A stretch of DNA of 64,000 bases from Candidatus Cloacimonadota bacterium (lineage in GTDB: Bacteria; Cloacimonadota; Cloacimonadia; Cloacimonadales; Cloacimonadaceae): the NCBI GenBank assembly GCA_020532085.1, contig JAJBAV010000007.1, positions 1-64,000 of the forward strand, read 5' to 3'. The notes beneath the pieces were generated by a model. The model did not search any database. It saw only the letters and a list, made by a program, of their open reading frames with translations, and was not told where the DNA came from. The stretch's first letter is position 1; each line of letters opens with the position of its first letter. The position numbers and the translations under genes were made by a program. This document shows, piece by piece, positions 35,949 through 44,863 of the stretch.

Positions 35949-37682
35949 TTACCGCCCCGTCATCCGGTGGGCGTAAAAGAACATCAGCTGTTCCAGTTCC
36001 GGCTCGAAGCTCAGCAGTTCAAAATCCTCCGGCAGCTTGTCCGCCTCTTGCCGCGCGACCTCCAGATATTCACCAAACCTTTGTTCCGCGTCATCGATGC
36101 TTTCCGCTGTTTCCGGTGCGTCCTTGAATCCCAGTTCTATGTCCAGTTCCAGCGGTTTGGGCATCTTGTATTCCAGATGCCCCCATTCCCCGTTTTTCAG
36201 ATTGAACTCATACTGGGAGATGAATTTATGGCCGTGCTCGAGGATAAATTTCACCGCCTCGATCAGATAATCCACCTCCGCCCCGGTCATCGAATAGTGC
36301 AGATTCAGCCGCACCCAGCCAGGTTTGATGCCGTTGTAGCCGGCGTTGGTGATCAGGCAGCGGTAATAATCCGAAACCTGGCTGCCGATGTGCATCAGTT
36401 GATGTCCATAGGGCCCGGCGCAGGAACAGCCGGCCCGGGTTTGGATGCCGAAGAGGTCATTGATCAAGCGGGTAACGAACTTGGGATGCAGGATGCGGTC
36501 GCGGTGCCGGATATTGAAGGGCACGATGGGCACCTTTTTCGCGGGGTCCAGCGGTCCGTAAAAAATGATCCTCCCGTCACCGGCGAACGCCGCCATGAAC
36601 CTTTCATAGAGGTGTTTTTCCAGCCGGTCGATCGTGGCCTGGCCCACCTTGTTTTTCAGCTGGAAGGCCAGCGCCACGCGCAGGGCCTGCATGATCCCCG
36701 GCGTGCCCGGTTTTTCCCGGCTTTCGATATCGGTGAAATACTCTTCCTTGCAGTTCGAAACAAAGCTCACAGTTCCGCCGGCGGAGATGGTGGGCGGCAG
36801 GTTTTTGGGGTAGATGCTCTCGTTGAAGATCAGCACTCCGCTGGTGCCGGGTCCACCCAGGAACTTGTGCGGGGAAAGGAAGATGGCGTCGAAACAGCTT
36901 TCCGGATCCCGGTTCATGTCTATCTCCACATAGGGAGCCGCAGCCGCGAAGTCGAAACAAGCCAGGGCGTTGTGCCGGTGGAGGATCCTGGCCACTTCAT
37001 AGACCGGGGTTCTCAAGCCGGTAACGTTGGAGGCGGCGGAAAAAGAGCCGATCTTCAGCCTGCCTGCATAGCGGGGGTCGGACACCATTCTTTCCAGGGC
37101 GACCAGATCCAGCTCCGAATCCTGGTTCAAAGGTATCTCCACGCTCTCGCAGAGCGTCTGGCGCCACATGATCTCATTGGAATGGTGCTCGTAGGGGCCA
37201 ACGAAGACGATGGGCTTGCTGTGGTGCATGAAGTCGTGCAGGGCCTGGTTGCAGTCGATCCCTGCGGGGTTGCGCAGCAGACAGCTTTTCAACACCTCGC
37301 CGATCCTTTCGCGGGTGGCCGGAGGCCAGTACACGCCCAGGATCTGCATCAGCTTGTTCACACCGCCGGTGCTGCCGGAGCCGGTGAAAACGATCTTGCC
37401 GCCGGGACCCGCGTTCACGCAGTCCTTGATGATCTTTTCAGCGTCATGCAGCAGCGCGGTCATCGTTTTTCCGGTGAAATCGTCCTCGGTGTGGGTGTTG
37501 GCATAATAGGCCAGAATCCTCTGCGTGGCACGCTCCACAGACTTCAGTCCGCGCCCGCTGGCTGTGTAGTCGGCATAGACCAGGGGCCTCTCGCCAAAAG
37601 GAGTGGGGATGGAAATGTACCGGCCGATGATGTCTTCTCGCAGCCAGTCCAAACTTCGGATCAGTTCATTCGCGTTAATCAT
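35949..37682 (-). CDS. Class V aminotransferase / cysteine-desulfurase-like PLP protein
   Basis: 577 aa. The fold-type I PLP core is seen in TGSGSTGGVNKL, GPYEHHSNEI, FDFAAAAPY and the Schiff-base lysine in LSPHKFLGGPGTSG. There is also a Cys-containing RAGCSCAGPYG segment near the expected active-site loop. It is longer than NifS/SufS (about 400 aa), with an extra C-terminal region of about 100 aa. Probable substrates are cysteine or another amino acid; not certain. Its 3' end abuts the kinase/FGE gene convergently. Confidence 0.85.
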   Translation of the reverse strand: MINANELIRSLDWLREDIIGRYISIPTPFGERPLVYADYTASGRGLKSVERATQRILAYYANTHTEDDFTGKTMTALLHDAEKIIKDCVNAGPGGKIVFTGSGSTGGVNKLMQILGVYWPPATRERIGEVLKSCLLRNPAGIDCNQALHDFMHHSKPIVFVGPYEHHSNEIMWRQTLCESVEIPLNQDSELDLVALERMVSDPRYAGRLKIGSFSAASNVTGLRTPVYEVARILHRHNALACFDFAAAAPYVEIDMNRDPESCFDAIFLSPHKFLGGPGTSGVLIFNESIYPKNLPPTISAGGTVSFVSNCKEEYFTDIESREKPGTPGIMQALRVALAFQLKNKVGQATIDRLEKHLYERFMAAFAGDGRIIFYGPLDPAKKVPIVPFNIRHRDRILHPKFVTRLINDLFGIQTRAGCSCAGPYGHQLMHIGSQVSDYYRCLITNAGYNGIKPGWVRLNLHYSMTGAEVDYLIEAVKFILEHGHKFISQYEFNLKNGEWGHLEYKMPKPLELDIELGFKDAPETAESIDDAEQRFGEYLEVARQEADKLPEDFELLSFEPELEQLMFFYAHRMTGR

Positions 37683-37772
37683 GGTGTTCCCAAAATGGAC
37701 AGACCGCCATTTTCGGCAAGAAATATTCTTTCCGCCGGAAAAATTGCCGGATCCAAACAGGTTAAAACCTTA

Positions 37773-38471
37773 TCAGGCTTTGTCTTTGTCAGCGAACAGC
37801 AGCCGGTAGATGAATCCGCCGCCCAGGCCGCCAATGATCGGGAACACCCAAAACATCCACAGTTGCTGGATGAAGATGGGCCCGGCAAAGAAGGCCACGC
37901 CGGTGCTGCGGGCGGGATTCACGGAGGTGTTGGTTACCGGGATGGTGATCAGGTGGATCAAAGTTAGCGCCATGCCGATGGCGATCGGCGCCAAACCGGC
38001 CGGGGCGCGCTTGTCCGTGGCGCCCATGATCACCAGCAGGAACATTCCTGTCATCACCACTTCGGTTAGCAAGCCCGGGATCACCCGGTAATTTTCCGGT
38101 GAAGCGCTGCCCACGCCGTTGGCGGCAAAACCGCTGGCCGCGAGGTCAAAACCCCTCACGCCGCTGGCAATGATGTAGATCACCAGGCCGGCTATCATGG
38201 CTCCGGCCACCTGGGCGATGATGTAGGGGATCAGGTCCTTGGCCGGAAAACGGCCGCCGGCCCACAAGCCCAGAGAAACCGCGGGATTGAGGTGGCAGCC
38301 GGAAATATGGCCGATGGCGTAGGCCATGGTGAGCACCGTGAGGCCAAAGGCCACCGAAACCCCGGCCCGGCCAATGAACGCTCCCGCCAAAATGGCGGAC
38401 CCGCATCCTCCCAGCACCAGCCAGAAAGTGCCAAAAAACTCTGCCCCCATGCGTCTTGCGATGTTTGGCAT
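37773..38471 (-). CDS. Aquaporin Z-like water channel
   Basis: 232 aa from [20 protein letters not shown], with AAGGAG 7 nt upstream; the in-frame extension to 38588 lacks support. Six hydrophobic helices and the two half-helix motifs HLNPAVSLG and [10 protein letters not shown]. The segment [20 protein letters not shown] matches the AqpZ selectivity-filter pattern (His and Arg), favouring water over glycerol. Inner membrane. Divergent from the nitroreductase. Confidence 0.95.
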   Translation of the reverse strand: MPNIARRMGAEFFGTFWLVLGGCGSAILAGAFIGRAGVSVAFGLTVLTMAYAIGHISGCHLNPAVSLGLWAGGRFPAKDLIPYIIAQVAGAMIAGLVIYIIASGVRGFDLAASGFAANGVGSASPENYRVIPGLLTEVVMTGMFLLVIMGATDKRAPAGLAPIAIGMALTLIHLITIPVTNTSVNPARSTGVAFFAGPIFIQQLWMFWVFPIIGGLGGGFIYRLLFADKDKA

Positions 38472-38723
38472 GATTCGCTCCTTGCTGTTGTTTTGCCACC
38501 GGGAACGCCCGCTCGGGTGAAAACCAAAAGTTAAGCCGCGGGGGGCATACTCCAGCGCGTTTACACCTTGCCCCGGTCGGTGTTTCAAGTCAAGCTTTTT
38601 CTCAGCTCAAGATCATTCCCGGGCTCCGGCGCAGGCCTTTTTCCAGCCTGGAATTCCCCATTTCCGAAATCCCCCGGTTGGATTATCCTGTCTTCATCAT
38701 CACAGCCAAGGAGAGTCCAAACA

Positions 38724-39290
38724 ATGAAACCCCGCCCCGAATTCAGCCACCCCGTGCATGAAGTGATCCAGAAACGCTGGAGTCCGCGTGCCTTTGCGGA
38801 TAAGATGTTAACTGAAGAGCAGGCGCTCACTTTGTTTGAGGCCGCCCGCTGGGCCGCCTCCTGCTTCAACGAACAGCCCTGGCGCTTCATCTGGTCGCGC
38901 AAGGACGGCTCAGCCAGGTATGAACAGCTTGTTTCCTGCCTCAACGCAGGCAATCAGGCCTGGGCCGGCTCCGCGCCCCTGCTGATCCTGGCCCTGGCCA
39001 AAACCACCTTTTCCGCCAACGGCAAACCAAACCGCTGGGCCTGCCACGATCTGGGCCTGGCCATCGGCAACCTCACCACCCAGGCCAGCCTGATGGACTT
39101 CTATGTGCACAACATGGGCGGTTTTGACCGCCACAAAGCCTCTGAGATCTTCTCCCTGCCGGAGGATATCGAGCCCCTCACCATGATCGCCGTGGGCTGG
39201 CTGGGAGATCCTGACACCTTGTCGGCCAAGGATAAACAGAGCGAGTTGCAGGTCCAGACCCGAAAAAACCTGGCCGAGCTTTTCCTCTGA
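38724..39290 (+). CDS. Nitroreductase-family FMN protein
   Basis: 188 aa from MKPRPEFSHPVHEVIQKRWS, with AAGGAG upstream; an upstream in-frame start at 38568 is not supported. Family motifs: RWSPRAF near the N-terminus, AARWAASCFNEQPWRFI and later DLGLAIGNLTTQA. FMN-dependent NAD(P)H oxidoreductase, substrate unknown. Divergent from aqpZ across about 250 bp. Confidence 0.88.
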   Translation: MKPRPEFSHPVHEVIQKRWSPRAFADKMLTEEQALTLFEAARWAASCFNEQPWRFIWSRKDGSARYEQLVSCLNAGNQAWAGSAPLLILALAKTTFSANGKPNRWACHDLGLAIGNLTTQASLMDFYVHNMGGFDRHKASEIFSLPEDIEPLTMIAVGWLGDPDTLSAKDKQSELQVQTRKNLAELFL

Positions 39291-39439
39291 CAACGGATAC
39301 CATGGCGGACACCACTTAATCCCAAGGGAAAATCAGTCCCCTTCGCTCCTGGTTTACGCGAAGCGAGATAAAGCTTGACACGGCAGCGCTTTCTTGGCAG
39401 ATAACCTTGAAGCCGAGTCAGATGAAAAAGGAAGTTCCA

Positions 39440-39994
39440 ATGCCAGTTACAAAGATGCTTGTTTTTTTGACGTTGCTGCTGCTGGCCAGTCTCTGTGCCG
39501 CGCAGGAACAGCCGGATTTCACCTTTCAGCCCGGGCGCTACGGCACCCTGGGTTTTGGTTATGGCCTGCCCTACGGCGGGATCGGTTTCAGCGCGGACAT
39601 GTATGTTTTTGACCAGCTGGCGCTTACTGTGGATGTGGGCACCTTTTTCTACGCCGCCGGTTACGAACTGGGTCTGAAATACCTGCACGGCAACGCCGGC
39701 AAACTCTGGCGGCCCCAGGTGATTCTGCTTTACGGGGTGAACGGCATCATACCCTACAACTTCGCGAACACCGAAGTGATCCAAACCGAGGTTTACAAAG
39801 GCTTCACGGCCTGCCTCGGATCACAGTTCATGTTTGGAAAACAGCGCCGGCACGGCCTGGACCTTGGCGCCACCTACGTGCTCAGCTCAGGTCTGTTCAA
39901 GCGCCTGGAAGAACTGGAGGGATACGAGTTCGAAGTCTCCAGCCGCCTGGGATTTTATCTGGGTTACCGCTACGCGTTCCAGTTCCTTTACTGA
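39440..39994 (+). CDS. Outer-membrane beta-barrel-like protein
   Basis: 184 aa from MPVTKMLVFLTLLLLASLCAA, chosen because AAGGAA lies 5 nt upstream; an earlier ATG at 39422 is possible. After a signal peptide the chain alternates aromatic and small residues and ends in GYRYAFQFLY, with a terminal aromatic residue as in outer-membrane barrels. About eight strands. No family recognised; function unknown. Confidence 0.72.
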   Translation: MPVTKMLVFLTLLLLASLCAAQEQPDFTFQPGRYGTLGFGYGLPYGGIGFSADMYVFDQLALTVDVGTFFYAAGYELGLKYLHGNAGKLWRPQVILLYGVNGIIPYNFANTEVIQTEVYKGFTACLGSQFMFGKQRRHGLDLGATYVLSSGLFKRLEELEGYEFEVSSRLGFYLGYRYAFQFLY

Positions 39995-40026
39995 GCCGGC
40001 CCCTCTCAGGACCTTCCCAAACAAGC

Positions 40027-40470
40027 TCAGATAGGCTTGGTGAACCTCTCGAAATCACGCACTTCCGGCAGCAGTCCGGCCTCCACCGCGGCCTTCACCG
40101 TGCGGCAGGGCAGGTTTTGCGCCTCGATTTGCTCGCGGGTGATGGTTTTCAGTTGCACACCCAGTTTCTTCTGCATCGCGAACATCAGTTTGTTGTAAAC
40201 GTTCGTCCAGGCCTGCGCGTTCTTGCCGGCGTTGTCGGGAAGCTGGTTGTAGAGGATCAGGTAATCCTTCAGGTCGCGCTGGTAAGCCGGGGATGGTTTG
40301 AGCGCGTAGATCGCTTTTTGCGCGCCGGCGAAACCTGGCTGGCCGGGATGGTTTTTGAAGGTGAACTGCTTGCGCACGTATATTTTACCGCCAGGTTTGC
40401 GGCGGTAATAGATCAGATTGTCCAGTTTACCCGTGAACTCGCCCAGCAGATTGGCTCTCGTGGCTTTCAT
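40027..40470 (-). CDS. Conserved-looking hypothetical protein
   Basis: 147 aa from MKATRANLLGEFTGKLDNLI, with AAAGGAGAAAG 9 nt upstream. No signal peptide or membrane helix. It is Lys/Arg-rich (YYRRKPGGKIYVRKQF), with a middle IYALKPSPAYQRDLKDYLILYNQLP, compatible with nucleic-acid binding, but I recognise no family. Good ribosome site and codon use support it as a gene. Confidence 0.7.
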   Translation of the reverse strand: MKATRANLLGEFTGKLDNLIYYRRKPGGKIYVRKQFTFKNHPGQPGFAGAQKAIYALKPSPAYQRDLKDYLILYNQLPDNAGKNAQAWTNVYNKLMFAMQKKLGVQLKTITREQIEAQNLPCRTVKAAVEAGLLPEVRDFERFTKPI

Positions 40471-40569
40471 AATTCTCTTTCTCCTTTGCTGCCAAATGAT
40501 TTGTATGCCCGGGGGCATCTTCTTTTGCCTGCAGCGTATCCCAGATAAGATAATCAGCCTGCCCCTGAT

Positions 40570-40608
40570 GTCAATACGGGATCAATACGGATTTCATCCG
40601 TAGTGATT
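40570..40608. repeat. Decayed copy of the ATCAATACGG hairpin element
   Basis: TCAATACGGGATCAATACGG then ATTTCATCCGTAGTGAT, a degenerate half-version of the elements at 42887 and 56867. Confidence 0.6.
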
Positions 40609-40649
40609 AGCTGTTTGCCTCGGTCCCGCGCCAGCCGCGCGAGCCAGCA

Positions 40650-42098
40650 TCAGCGGCCACGAGACCAGTCCCGCAGCAGTTCCGCGATAACTTCCGCGCG
40701 GGTGCCTTTGGCCACGCTGTGCAGGGTCAAACCCTTGTGCTGGTGGAGTTTCAGCAGGCGCAGACAGATCCGGGAGGCCCGGTTGCCGGCACAGAGCAGC
40801 TCCCGCCATTGCGCGGAGAATTCAGCCTTGTTCCAATAGAGGTTGATGATCTTGGCCAGTTCCTGCAGCCGCGCCACCTGCTCAAAACTGAGCGCGTCGG
40901 TCTGCAACACCTGCCAGGGCGGGTCTTTAAGCCAGAGGTATCCCCTCTGGGCGGCGATGTCGCGCATCGGCGTGTCGGGCAGGATTTTAAGCATTCCCAA
41001 CTGAATTTCGGCCGGCAAGGTGGAGGCCAGTTCGTCCAGGGAATGCAGCACCGAGGGATAACTTTCCCCGGGCAATCCCACCAGCAGATCGGCGTGCACG
41101 CAGATCCGGGTGCGTTCGCGGAGGGCGTTGAGCGCGGCTTTCACCTTGCGCCAGTTGGAGTTGCGACCACAGGCCCGGGCCACGGCCGGGTTCACCGTTT
41201 GCACCCCCACCTCGAAGCGGATGCGGCCGGGCGGGGCTTTCTCCAGGATTAGCAGATCCTCTTCAGTAAGCAGATCGGGGTAGATCTCGAAGTGGAATTC
41301 GCAGGCCTCGCCTTGCCGGATGGCGTGATCCCAGATCAGCCGGGCGAGGCTGGGATGCGCGTTGAAGCTGCGGTCCACGAATTTCAAGGTGCGCGGTTTA
41401 AGCTCCAGCAGGCGGTCCAGTTCGGAATACAACTTGCGGCGATCCGAGGCCAGGGAGGGATCGAAACGCGCTTCATTACGGGTGTCCAAAGCCGACAGGC
41501 AGTAGGCACAGCGGAAAGGACAACCCCGCGAGCTTTCGTAATAGACCAGTTTGCCCTGCAGCGCGGCTTGGTCGGTTTTGTGGTAGGGAAAAGGCAGATC
41601 GCGCAAGGCCGGGGCCGGAGCTTCGTAAACCCCACCGGGCAGCTTGAATCCGGCTTCCGCCAGCACGCGAAACACGCCTTCACCCGGACCTTTCACCACA
41701 AAATCGCCCTCTGACAGGCCAAAAGCGCCGTCCAGCGCCTCGGGACCGCCCAGCACGATCTTCAGGCCAGGCTGCAGTTTTTTCAGTTCCGGAAGCAGCT
41801 GCCGCAGTTGACCGCTGTTCCAAACATAGGCAGAAAAGCAGGCCACATCCGGACGGTCACGGACGATCCGGGTCAGAATGTCGAAGAGCGGCTCGGCGAG
41901 GGTGAATTCCCTCAGGCTCAGCGAATAAGGTAGCCCGCGCAGACACCCGCGCAGATAATAGAGCGCCGGATTGCTCTGGTACCAGGCGCTGTTCAACCCG
42001 ATCAGGCTGATCCGAAGCTTATTTCTGGCGGACAGGGACCCAGACCTCCAGCACGGAATCCGGCTGGCCCCAGCGAAAACGCCAGTCGTAGAGCTCAA
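40650..42098 (-). CDS. B12-binding radical SAM protein (DUF4080-like)
   Basis: About 482 aa. It has an N-terminal cobalamin-binding-like Rossmann segment (ISLIGLNSAWYQSNPAL), CPFRCAYCLSAL as the radical SAM CxxxCxxC, GVQTVNPAVARACGR and a DUF4080-like C-terminus. No ATG or GTG lies just before the conserved domain. The best candidate is TTG at 42098, which overlaps the preceding gene by 80 nt, so coupling or a rarer start is likely. It probably acts on a B12-dependent radical reaction; substrate unknown. Confidence 0.85.
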   Translation of the reverse strand: MSSTTGVFAGASRIPCWRSGSLSARNKLRISLIGLNSAWYQSNPALYYLRGCLRGLPYSLSLREFTLAEPLFDILTRIVRDRPDVACFSAYVWNSGQLRQLLPELKKLQPGLKIVLGGPEALDGAFGLSEGDFVVKGPGEGVFRVLAEAGFKLPGGVYEAPAPALRDLPFPYHKTDQAALQGKLVYYESSRGCPFRCAYCLSALDTRNEARFDPSLASDRRKLYSELDRLLELKPRTLKFVDRSFNAHPSLARLIWDHAIRQGEACEFHFEIYPDLLTEEDLLILEKAPPGRIRFEVGVQTVNPAVARACGRNSNWRKVKAALNALRERTRICVHADLLVGLPGESYPSVLHSLDELASTLPAEIQLGMLKILPDTPMRDIAAQRGYLWLKDPPWQVLQTDALSFEQVARLQELAKIINLYWNKAEFSAQWRELLCAGNRASRICLRLLKLHQHKGLTLHSVAKGTRAEVIAELLRDWSRGR

Positions 42099-42492
42099 AA
42101 TCCAGGGTTCCGACCCGCTCGAGAGAGTTGGCCGGCAGCCACTCAGAATAGATCTTCCGGTAGGTTTGGTGCAAACAATCCAGCGCTCCGCGATGCTCGA
42201 AAACCGCGTAATCCTGCGCTGGGATCACCAGCGCTTCCATGCCCGCGGGGATGTCGTCGGCGTTGTCAACCTCCACCCCGGCCAGATAGGAAAAGCTGGC
42301 GCCGGCGGGATCGTCGCCCTCTTCAAAATAGCAGATCCCGTACGCGGTGCGGTCTGTAACGGTGTGGGGAATGCCGGCGCAGACCTTGTTGAAATCGTCC
42401 CAAAGCTGCGGAATTACGTTGTCTTGCATGCGCGTGCGGCACTTGAGGCCCACCACCGTGAAGGCTTCGCGGCTGACCAGTCTGGGTTCCAT
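42019..42492 (-). CDS. GyrI-like / effector-binding-domain protein
   Basis: 157 aa, cytoplasmic. Signature segments: RLVSREAFTVVGLKCRT, then YGICYFEE, YLAGVEVDNADDIPAGM, EALVIPAQDYAVFEHRG and the ending DFELYDWRF, as in the small-molecule-binding (Rob/GyrI) domain. No DNA-binding domain. It overlaps the radical SAM gene, so the pair is likely co-translated. Possibly a ligand-binding partner. Confidence 0.9.
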   Translation of the reverse strand: MEPRLVSREAFTVVGLKCRTRMQDNVIPQLWDDFNKVCAGIPHTVTDRTAYGICYFEEGDDPAGASFSYLAGVEVDNADDIPAGMEALVIPAQDYAVFEHRGALDCLHQTYRKIYSEWLPANSLERVGTLDFELYDWRFRWGQPDSVLEVWVPVRQK

Positions 42493-42629
42493 CTTATCTC
42501 CTTTTTGACAGGACCATGTGGATCACGGTCCCCACTTCAGGCTTCAATATTACAGCCGGGCCAGACTGTCAAGAGATTTGCGGCGTCTGCTTTCATAGGG
42601 TTATGCGGACATTGAAGATACATGTTTTT

Positions 42630-42857
42630 GGCTCATGTTCAAATAGAGTGGGTGTGTATGAATGGCACATGGTGCCGTCATCCCAGCGTAGGCTGGGATC
42701 CAGAAAAGCCCCGTGGCGCAGGATTCCGATCCTGCGAAAAGCCAAAACGCAGCATTGGCATGCTGCGCTACGAACCCGACAAAAGACCTGGATTCCAGCC
42801 TGCGCTGGAATGACGGATAGGATACTAGAGTTTACCCACCATAAATGAACTTGAGCC
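42630..42857. mobile_element. MITE-like element, copy 2
   Basis: 228 bp. Left end GGCTCATGTTCAAATAGAGT(GGGT), right end ACCCACCATAAATGAACTTG(AGCC). Interior has GTCATCCCAGCG-GGCTGGGATCCAG and the inverted CCTGGATTCCAGCCTGCG. In the middle is a GTGGCGCAGGATTCCGAT repeat absent from copy 1, related to the tandem repeat at 44581. Confidence 0.75.
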
Positions 42858-42886
42858 ATGTTTTCAGCCTGATCGTTCCTGCTTTG

Positions 42887-42975
42887 GCTCCCAATATCAA
42901 TACGGTATCAATACGGAATCATTACGGATGAAATCCGTATTGATTCCGTATTGATACCGTATTGATATTGGGAGC
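42887..42975. repeat. 89-bp near-perfect hairpin, copy 1
   Basis: Arms of about 43 bp around the loop GAA, with one mismatch (ATTACGG for ATCAATACGG-like unit). Each arm is built of an 11-bp unit ATCAATACGGN repeated in tandem. Ends are GCTCCCAATATCAA / ATTGATATTGGGAGC. A second copy is at 56867-56955. Confidence 0.9.
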
Positions 42976-43221
42976 GACCCTTGGTTAGTTAGGCTTTTTC
43001 CCAAGGTGGAGAGCCAGTATAAACGCAATTAATGGCATTGAGTAGAAAACCGCGGCTGGAGACCCCAAAATCAGTTCTGATGCAGATTGGAGTCTCAAGA
43101 AACTTGCGTTTGTCTGGCCTGAAATTGCACCGGCCTGGTATTGTTCCAAATGATTTAGCCCTTAGCAAGGGTACTGAATATCTTCAAGACTTTATCCAAG
43201 ATGTTTGTATGGAGAAATAAC

Positions 43222-43250
43222 TTGACAAAATTTTATGGGTTCAAGATAAT
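43222..43250 (+). promoter_or_regulatory. Sigma-70-type promoter for the FGE-like lipoprotein
   Basis: TTGACA (43222-43227), a 17-nt spacer and GATAAT (43245-43250). Transcript start expected near 43257, about 115 nt before the ATG at 43374. Confidence 0.6.
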
Positions 43251-43373
43251 CTCCTCAGCAGCTTGGCTTGCATAGATTGAAAAAAAATGCTGCCAGGTGT
43301 TCCCAAACAGCCTGAGCAAGAACGGTTGGGCTTTTCGCCAGCAGCTGGCACGCAAAGATATGAGAGGTGTACC

Positions 43374-44525
43374 ATGCCTAAGAACCCAATCGCTTTTATT
43401 GCCTTGGCTGCACTTTTGTTGATGGGCATGTCCAGCTGCCTGACAGCACCAAGGGTGTTGTCAATGCCGGCATTCACCCCTGCGGGCGCCACCTATTATC
43501 TCCCGGTGGAAGTGACAATATCAGCTTCAATATGGGAGAAAAGCACCACCCATTATACATTGGATGGAAGCTATCCCAACTCCTCTTCAGCCGTCTATTC
43601 CGGCCCAATCTACATTGCTGAGACAACCACCCTTAAGGCAGTGGCTTGCAAGGATGGCTGGATGGACAGCGTGGCAGCCACAGCCGTTTACACCATAACC
43701 ATCGAGCCCGCCCAGATGATCTACGTTCCTGGCGGCACCTTCACCATGGGCAGAACGACCGGCTCTGGTGAAAGTGACGAACTACCCGCGCACAGCGTTT
43801 CCCTGAGCCCCTTCCACATCGGAAAACACGAGGTCACACAGGCTGAATGGAAGGCGCTGATGCTCTCAATCCCCTATCAAAATTCGGGAATCAATGACAA
43901 CTTTCCGGTTTGCAATGTCTCCTGGTATTCCATCCTCAAATACTGCAACCTGCGCAGCCTGGCAGAGGGGTTTGCACCGGTTTACAGCATTTCCGGCTCC
44001 ACGAACCCCGCGTATTGGGGCAGCGTGCCCACCTCCAACAACGCCACCTGGAACGCCGCCATCTGCAAATGGAGCGCCAATGGATACAGGCTGCCAACTG
44101 AGGCGGAGTGGGAATACGCCGCCCGGGGCGCGACCAATGACCCGGATTATCTTTATTCCGGCAGCGATGACATCAATGCCGTGGCCTGGTATAAAGGCAA
44201 CGCCGGAAGTGCATTGCCGGGTGGTGACACCAATCCGGATTATGGCGTCCATCCCGTTGGGACAAAGGCCCCCAATGGCCTCGGCATTTGCGACATGAGC
44301 GGCAACGCTTTGGAATGGTGCTGGGACTGGTATGGTTACGAATATTACAGCATAAGCCCCGGCAGCGATCCAACCGGTCCGAGCAACGGAAGTTACCGGT
44401 TGCTGCGCGGTGGCGTCTGGTACAACAATGCCAGCATCTGCCGGGTTGCCAAACGTCACGCCCATAATTCGTACATCAACAACCCTTTCTCCGACGGGTT
44501 TCGTCTCTGCAGGTCCACAGATTGA
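43374..44525 (+). CDS. Lipoprotein with CHB_HEX_C and formylglycine-enzyme-like domains
   Basis: 383 aa from MPKNPIAFIALAALLLMGMS, AGAGGTG upstream, lipobox MSSC. A CHB_HEX_C module (TTHYTLDGSYP, TLKAVACKDGW) precedes an FGE-sulfatase domain: MIYVPGGTFTMGR, YRLPTEAEWEYAARGA, CDMSGNALEWCWDWYG, LLRGGVWYNNASICRVA and SDGFRLC at the end. It lacks a kinase but otherwise repeats the domains of the neighbours at 33462 and 34171. Catalytic FGE activity is uncertain. Confidence 0.9.
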   Translation: MPKNPIAFIALAALLLMGMSSCLTAPRVLSMPAFTPAGATYYLPVEVTISASIWEKSTTHYTLDGSYPNSSSAVYSGPIYIAETTTLKAVACKDGWMDSVAATAVYTITIEPAQMIYVPGGTFTMGRTTGSGESDELPAHSVSLSPFHIGKHEVTQAEWKALMLSIPYQNSGINDNFPVCNVSWYSILKYCNLRSLAEGFAPVYSISGSTNPAYWGSVPTSNNATWNAAICKWSANGYRLPTEAEWEYAARGATNDPDYLYSGSDDINAVAWYKGNAGSALPGGDTNPDYGVHPVGTKAPNGLGICDMSGNALEWCWDWYGYEYYSISPGSDPTGPSNGSYRLLRGGVWYNNASICRVAKRHAHNSYINNPFSDGFRLCRSTD

Positions 44526-44580
44526 TTTGTCTTTCGGCTGTTGTTCCTCCGTTTTGAGTAATGACGACGCAGCCAGGCTG

Positions 44581-44756
44581 TGGCGCAGCATTCCGATGCT
44601 GCGAAATGAACAAATGATCTTTATTATGGCAGAGTCGCATGATCGGCATCAGGCGCTACGGACGAATACCACGCGTGGCGCAGCATTCCGATGCCGCGAA
44701 ACTTTGGTCCTGATTTGTCCACGGAAAACGCGCATGGTCGGCATCAGGCGCAACGC
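44581..44756. repeat. Two tandem copies of a 95-bp unit
   Basis: Each unit opens TGGCGCAGCATTCCGATGC and ends GCATGRTCGGCATCAGGCGC; the interiors differ. The opening is a palindrome (GCAGCATTCCGATGCTGC). A related copy is nested in the MITE-like element at 42630. Confidence 0.75.
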
Positions 44757-44805
44757 TGACAATTCCTCCAGATAACCGGGGGAGTTCGAAAACGGCAGAT
44801 TTAGC

Positions 44806-44834
44806 TTGACAAGGCCCTGCCCGCGGAATAATTT
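44806..44834 (+). promoter_or_regulatory. Sigma-70-type promoter for the recA operon
   Basis: TTGACA (44806-44811), 17-nt spacer, TAATTT (44829-44834). About 30 nt upstream of the adenosine-specific kinase ATG. No SOS operator consensus is apparent to me. Confidence 0.6.
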
Positions 44835-44863
44835 GCCGGCATTAGCATAAAGAGGTTTGCAGC

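Larger units (their letters stand above)
42493..43373. other. Intergenic region with MITE-like element and hairpin
   Basis: About 880 bp between divergent genes. Contains MITE-like copy 2 (42630-42857), the hairpin 42887-42975 and a promoter-like site at 43222-43250. An open frame at 43032-43220 lacks a ribosome site and recognisable content. Confidence 0.7.
44526..44863. other. Intergenic region with tandem repeat and promoter
   Basis: 338 bp. Two tandem copies of a 95-bp unit begin at 44581 and 44676, then a good promoter at 44806-44834 for the next operon. No gene. Confidence 0.75.

Noticed and set aside
43032-43220. 62-codon open frame
   Set aside because: No ribosome site, no family, and it lies in an intergenic region with repeats just before a promoter.
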